A stretch of DNA of 7,737 bases from an uncultured Clostridium sp. (GTDB lineage: Bacteria > Bacillota > Clostridia > Lachnospirales > Lachnospiraceae), in NCBI RefSeq assembly GCF_900547735.1, contig NZ_URHZ01000133.1, positions 1 through 7,737 on the forward strand, written 5' to 3'. Position numbers and translations under genes: made by a program. The first letter of the stretch is position 1. Each line of letters begins with the position of its first letter. Shown piece after piece: positions 5,074 through 7,737 of the stretch. The notes beneath the pieces were generated by a model. The model saw nothing but the letters and a program-made list of their open reading frames with translations, was not told the DNA's origin and made no database searches.

Positions 5074-5466
5074 TTATCTGCAGGAATTCTGCATGGACGC
5101 TGCCGGTCTTCCACCGAAGGACGGAATTGTCTGGATTCCGTTCTGCCATCCGGCGCCTGTATTGCCGCCCTGGCAGCTTCCGCCGGTCTGGCAGTTTCCG
5201 GTCTGGCAGTTTCCTCCGCTCAGACAGTCAGTACCGTTCTGGCAGTTTCCTCCCGTCAGACAGTCGCCGCAGCTAAAATCGCCGCAGAATCCCTGGCCGC
5301 CTCTCTGGCCGAAGTTTCCTGAAAGCATTCCTGAATTAAATATAGAACCGGAGCTGTTACCCGGAACACAGGTCGTGAACATAGCAGCCTGGGATGTCAT
5401 TGCCGGTGCTGCTGCAACCATAAACACGGTCAGGGCTGCTGCGGAAAGTAAACGTAATTTCATCAT
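5074..5466 (-). CDS. Small secreted Gly/Cys-rich hexapeptide-repeat protein
   Basis: This 130-residue protein belongs to no family I recognise. The start is set by AGGAGG (5479-5474) about 7 bases ahead of the ATG at 5466; a second ATG follows directly. Residues 1-28 form a Sec-type signal peptide: KLR, a hydrophobic stretch LLSAAALTVFMVAAA, and a likely cut after SQAA. The mature part is rich in Gly, Asn, Gln and Ser and holds ten cysteines (33, 61, 66, 69, 75, 81, 87, 92, 98, 129). From 69 to 103 it is built of six repeats of the form C-[LQ]-x-G-x-[NDST], five of six residues and one of five. No LPXTG anchor or later membrane helix is seen, so release or disulfide-linked assembly outside the cell is likely. 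It lies 128 bases downstream of the reductase gene on the same strand, and no clear promoter was found in the gap, so co-transcription is possible. Confidence 0.8.
   Translation of the reverse strand: MMKLRLLSAAALTVFMVAAAPAMTSQAAMFTTCVPGNSSGSIFNSGMLSGNFGQRGGQGFCGDFSCGDCLTGGNCQNGTDCLSGGNCQTGNCQTGGSCQGGNTGAGWQNGIQTIPSFGGRPAASMQNSCR
5158..5262 (-). repeat. In-frame 18-bp tandem repeats coding Cys hexapeptides
   Basis: The DNA repeats TCTGGCAGTTTCC three times (plus strand near 5187, 5202 and 5238), along with CAGACAGTC (5221, 5257). Each unit encodes a Cys-start hexapeptide such as CQTGGS or CLSGGN. The near-identity of the units at DNA level suggests recent duplication by slippage. Confidence 0.75.
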
Positions 5467-5594
5467 GGTAAATCCTCCTATTTGTTTCAAAATTATTACA
5501 TTTCTGTTACAAAACTATAATAACACAATAAAACTGGAAGATATACCGGTAAATTCTGCCATATATTACTTCTATCTCCTATATGATTCCGCCC

Positions 5595-7358
5595 CTATTT
5601 CCCCTGATCCAACGGGCAGCCCGGGATTTCGGCAGGAATAGCCCTGCTGTTCTTATTCTCAAAATCTCTGTGATGCTGCGTTTTATAGAAGTTAATTCCT
5701 CCCTCCATAACCTGAACGCGTGAGAAACCGTTCTGCATCAGGATACGCGCCCCATTGTAAGCTCTGATTCCCGCCGCACAGATAACGGCCGTCATCTTAT
5801 CCTTATCAAGCTCGCCGAGACGCTCCCTCAGTCTGCCAAGCGGAATATGCACGGAACCGGGAATGTGGTATTCTGCAAATTCACCGTCCTCTCTCACATC
5901 CAGGATCGTCATATCCTTTGCCGCCTCTTTATCCGCCGCCATTTCATCCAGTCCGGCACAACTGATAAACGCCACCAGACCGTCCAGCACGTTCTCCGCT
6001 ACAAATCCCAGCATATTGACCGGGTCCTTCGCCGATGAGAAAGGCGGAGCGTACGCTAACTCCAATTCCTCCAAATCGTAGATCGTACCGTGGCCGCGCA
6101 TGACCGATGCGATCACGTCAATCCGCTTATCCGCTCCCTCCGGACCCACGGCCTGGGCGCCGAACAGACGGCCGTCACGGTCAAACAGCATTTTAAGATG
6201 AAGAACCGTGGAGCCGGGATAATATCCTGCATGGGATCTCTGGCTGATGAGGATGGAAAAATAATCTTTATCCTTCTCTTTTCCCATGGCCCGGAGCGTC
6301 TTCTCATTGACTCCGGTAACGGCTGCCGAATAGTCAAAGACCTTGGCAACCGAGGTTCCCATTGTTCCATGGTACTCTTTTCTGTCTCCGGCCAGATTGT
6401 CGGCACAGATTCTGGCCTGCCGGTTGGCCGGGCCTGCAAGCGGTATCATCGCCGGTGTTTCCAGGACAAAATTCTCCACCTCGACCACATCGCCTACGGC
6501 ATATATACTATCATCCGATGTCTTCATATAAGAGTCCGTCACAATGCCGCCCCGTGCATTTAGCTTAAGCCCCGCCTCCCTGGCAAGACCGCTGTTTGGT
6601 TTTACCCCGATGGAGAGAAGCACCATGTCGGCGCGGACGGTTTTCCCGCTGTTTAGCGTAATCAGGGTGCCGCCGCCCTCTAACGCCTCAAAAGAGGATA
6701 CTCCGTCGCCCAGAATCAGGTTCACGCCATTCTCCGTCATATTTTCATGGAGCAGTTCCGCAAGTTCATAGTCGAGAGGAGCCATTACCTGGTTCTGCAT
6801 CTCGATTACGCTCACGCCGATTCCGGCTTTGTTCAGGTTCTCGGCCATCTCAAGGCCGATAAATCCACCTCCGATCACGGCCGCCGCGGACGGTTTCTTC
6901 TCTTCTATAATCTTCTTAATCCGGTCGGTATCGGGCACGGTCCAGAGCGTATAGATTCCCTCGCCGTCTATGCCCGGAATCGGAGGAACCATCGGGGAGG
7001 AACCGGTCGCAATCACCAGATCGTCATAAGGCTCTTCATACGTTTTTCCCGTTTTCCTATCCAGCACCGAAATCGTCTTATCTTCCCTATGAATTGCCGT
7101 CACCTCGCTGCCGGTCCGCACGTCAACGTCAAAACGGGCCTTCATGGTCCCGGGATTCATTAAGAGCAGCGCATTCCTGTCCTGGATTACGCCGCCAATG
7201 TAATACGGCAGGCCGCAGTTTGCATAGGAAATATAATCACCGCGCTCAAATACGACAATCTCCCTGTCGTTGTCTCTTCTCCTGAGCCTGGCCGCCGCGG
7301 TGGCTCCTCCCGCCACGCCGCCTATGATGAGCGTTCTTCTCTTTCCGTTTTTTTCCAT
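5595..7358 (-). CDS. CoA-disulfide/polysulfide reductase with C-terminal rhodanese domain
   Basis: This 587-residue cytosolic flavoenzyme is of the CoADR-RHD type, whose members reduce CoA disulfide, CoA persulfide or polysulfide with NAD(P)H. FAD is bound by the N-terminal GGVAGG (13-18) and by YAVGD (286-290). Cys48 in SYANCGLPY is the single redox cysteine of CoA-disulfide reductases. VIGGGFIGLE (161-170) is the pyridine-nucleotide fold. AYAPPFSSAKDPVN (435-448) is the family's dimer segment with the conserved tyrosine. A rhodanese domain covers about 470-560, with LDVREDGEFAEYHIPGS (486-502) and the persulfide Cys527 in VICAAGIR. I chose the ATG at 7358, which has GGCGG 8 bases upstream; the ATG at 7379 has no ribosome site. 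The short tail with a lone Cys581 is unusual. A role in sulfane-sulfur handling or thiol balance is likely. Confidence 0.92.
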   Translation of the reverse strand: MEKNGKRRTLIIGGVAGGATAAARLRRRDNDREIVVFERGDYISYANCGLPYYIGGVIQDRNALLLMNPGTMKARFDVDVRTGSEVTAIHREDKTISVLDRKTGKTYEEPYDDLVIATGSSPMVPPIPGIDGEGIYTLWTVPDTDRIKKIIEEKKPSAAAVIGGGFIGLEMAENLNKAGIGVSVIEMQNQVMAPLDYELAELLHENMTENGVNLILGDGVSSFEALEGGGTLITLNSGKTVRADMVLLSIGVKPNSGLAREAGLKLNARGGIVTDSYMKTSDDSIYAVGDVVEVENFVLETPAMIPLAGPANRQARICADNLAGDRKEYHGTMGTSVAKVFDYSAAVTGVNEKTLRAMGKEKDKDYFSILISQRSHAGYYPGSTVLHLKMLFDRDGRLFGAQAVGPEGADKRIDVIASVMRGHGTIYDLEELELAYAPPFSSAKDPVNMLGFVAENVLDGLVAFISCAGLDEMAADKEAAKDMTILDVREDGEFAEYHIPGSVHIPLGRLRERLGELDKDKMTAVICAAGIRAYNGARILMQNGFSRVQVMEGGINFYKTQHHRDFENKNSRAIPAEIPGCPLDQGK

Positions 7359-7375
7359 ATCTATATCCGCCTTTC

Positions 7376-7407
7376 GCATTAATTGTTAGCATTGATTGTT
7401 AGCATTA
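7376..7407. repeat. Tandem 13-bp repeats in the reductase leader
   Basis: ATTGTTAGCATT-G/A occurs twice back to back (7382-7394 and 7395-7407), and a third GCATTA lies just before it (7376-7381). The block lies between the -10 box and the ribosome site of the reductase gene, so it is in the mRNA leader or an operator downstream of the start. Confidence 0.8.
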
Positions 7408-7416
7408 CTTTCTTAT

Positions 7417-7464
7417 GTTGCTATTATAACAGCAACTATATGTCTTTACTGTGATTTTGTCACA
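7417..7464 (-). promoter_or_regulatory. Reductase promoter with two dyads
   Basis: On the minus strand TATAAT (7428-7423) lies in the centre of a perfect dyad GTTGCT-N8-AGCAAC (7417-7436). The -35 position at 17 bases reads CAGTAA, a poor match. Overlapping it is a second perfect dyad TGTGA-N5-TCACA (7450-7464). A weak -35 with an upstream dyad suggests activation, while the dyad over the -10 box suggests repression. The TGTGA dyad resembles Crp/Fnr or Rex half-sites, but its 5-base centre differs from the usual 6 of Crp. Confidence 0.6.
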
Positions 7465-7547
7465 TTCTTTTTTCTTTTAATTTTGTAGCGTCTTCCTGCC
7501 GTTCCGCAATATACCGGTTTCTTATCGGAATTTATCTGTCCGTAAAT

Positions 7548-7576
7548 TTGACAGGAAGATTCCTTCCCTTTATAAT
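7548..7576 (+). promoter_or_regulatory. Perfect consensus sigma-A promoter without a following gene
   Basis: TTGACA (7548-7553), exactly 17 bases, and TATAAT (7571-7576) match the housekeeping consensus at all twelve positions. The spacer contains a small dyad GGAAG-ATTC-CTTCC (7554-7567). T-rich tracts lie upstream from 7465. No ribosome site or convincing ORF follows within the window. Confidence 0.85.
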
Positions 7577-7582
7577 AAAAGG

Positions 7583-7737
7583 CAGTACCGTGGTAATTTG
7601 AGGATTTAATTGAGGGGCGAGGACGCCTCTGTAAGACGACGGACGGGGTGGTGGGAGGTTGGCTATGAGTCTTCAGTCCCGATTTGCAGGTTGTGGTGAG
7701 GGGGAATCCAGGAGAAAAAATTCCTACGGGGACTCGC
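7583..7737 (+). ncRNA. Candidate structured RNA running off the right edge
   Basis: The start is predicted from the consensus promoter at 7548-7576. The transcript would begin with a compact 7-bp hairpin AGGGGCG-agga-CGCCTCT (7613-7630, one G-U pair). It then enters the third copy of the GC-rich dispersed repeat. It may continue past the window, so its end, and whether a downstream gene uses it as a leader, cannot be seen. Confidence 0.4.
7644..7737 (+). repeat. GC-rich dispersed repeat, copy 3 (cut by window edge)
   Basis: This copy carries the same blocks as 310-392 and 463-557: GGGGTGG, GGGAGGTTG, GAGTCTTCAGTCCCG, GGGGAATCC, GGAGAAAAAATTCC and CGGGGAC. AGTCCC (7675-7680) pairs with GGGACT (7729-7734), and inside it GGAAT pairs with ATTCC around the GGAGAAAA loop. 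It is inverted relative to the copy at 463-557, about 7.1 kb away. Confidence 0.75.

Noticed and set aside
5467..5490. TTG start for the Cys-rich secreted protein
   Set aside because: It would translate through the AGGAGG ribosome site and put charged residues ahead of the signal peptide; the ATG at 5466 fits better.
5057..5641. 194-codon plus-strand frame opposite the secreted-protein gene
   Set aside because: It is an antisense shadow. The minus-strand gene has a ribosome site and signal peptide, while this frame has neither and gives a Pro/Trp/Gln repeat typical of reversed Cys/Gly repeats.
7359..7379. ATG at 7379 as reductase start
   Set aside because: There is no ribosome site ahead of it, and the GGCGG that serves the ATG at 7358 lies inside the extension.
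7450..7464. Canonical Crp site
   Set aside because: The half-sites TGTGA/TCACA are perfect, but the centre is 5 bases rather than 6, so only a generic dyad is claimed.

Overview
The window reads as chromosomal DNA of a gut-type clostridium, most likely a Lachnospiraceae member. This rests on moderate GC, AGGAGG-type ribosome binding sites, clean sigma-A promoters and the flavour of the proteins; no marker gene fixes the species. There are six well-supported protein genes plus one ThyX-like gene. They stand mostly as single-gene units separated by hairpin terminators, and the gaps are unusually rich in repeats. No tRNA, rRNA, CRISPR array or intact insertion sequence is visible.

Left edge (1-660): no convincing gene. 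It holds an imperfect inverted repeat of about 48 bp (8-55 against 242-290) around an AT-rich core. Next come two head-to-head copies (310-392 and 463-557) of a GC-rich dispersed repeat. A third copy runs off the right edge (7644-7737). All three share a nested two-stem fold, and a perfect-consensus promoter (7548-7576) points into the right-hand copy, so this family is a candidate non-coding RNA or palindromic mobile element.

Middle (677-5057): a stand-alone ThyX-fold-like protein (+) converges on a SAM-dependent methyltransferase (-). Upstream of the methyltransferase are four perfect tandem 11-mers. A 150-bp palindromic element bracketed by 11-bp direct repeats follows, then a RimJ/RimL-like GNAT acetyltransferase (+). 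The acetyltransferase converges on a cytidylate-kinase-like protein (-), which is divergent from a LysR regulator (+). The kinase promoter carries a perfect dyad that fills its -35/-10 spacer.

Right part (5074-7358): on the minus strand lies a CoA-disulfide/polysulfide reductase-type flavoenzyme fused to a rhodanese domain. Its control region has two dyads and a tandem 13-mer. Downstream of it on the same strand is a small secreted Gly/Cys-rich protein built on six hexapeptide repeats, each starting with cysteine. The two may share a thiol or sulfur theme, but this is only inference from adjacency. The items most worth checking are the repeat family with its orphan promoter, the cysteine-hexapeptide protein, and the 150-bp element with its direct repeats.
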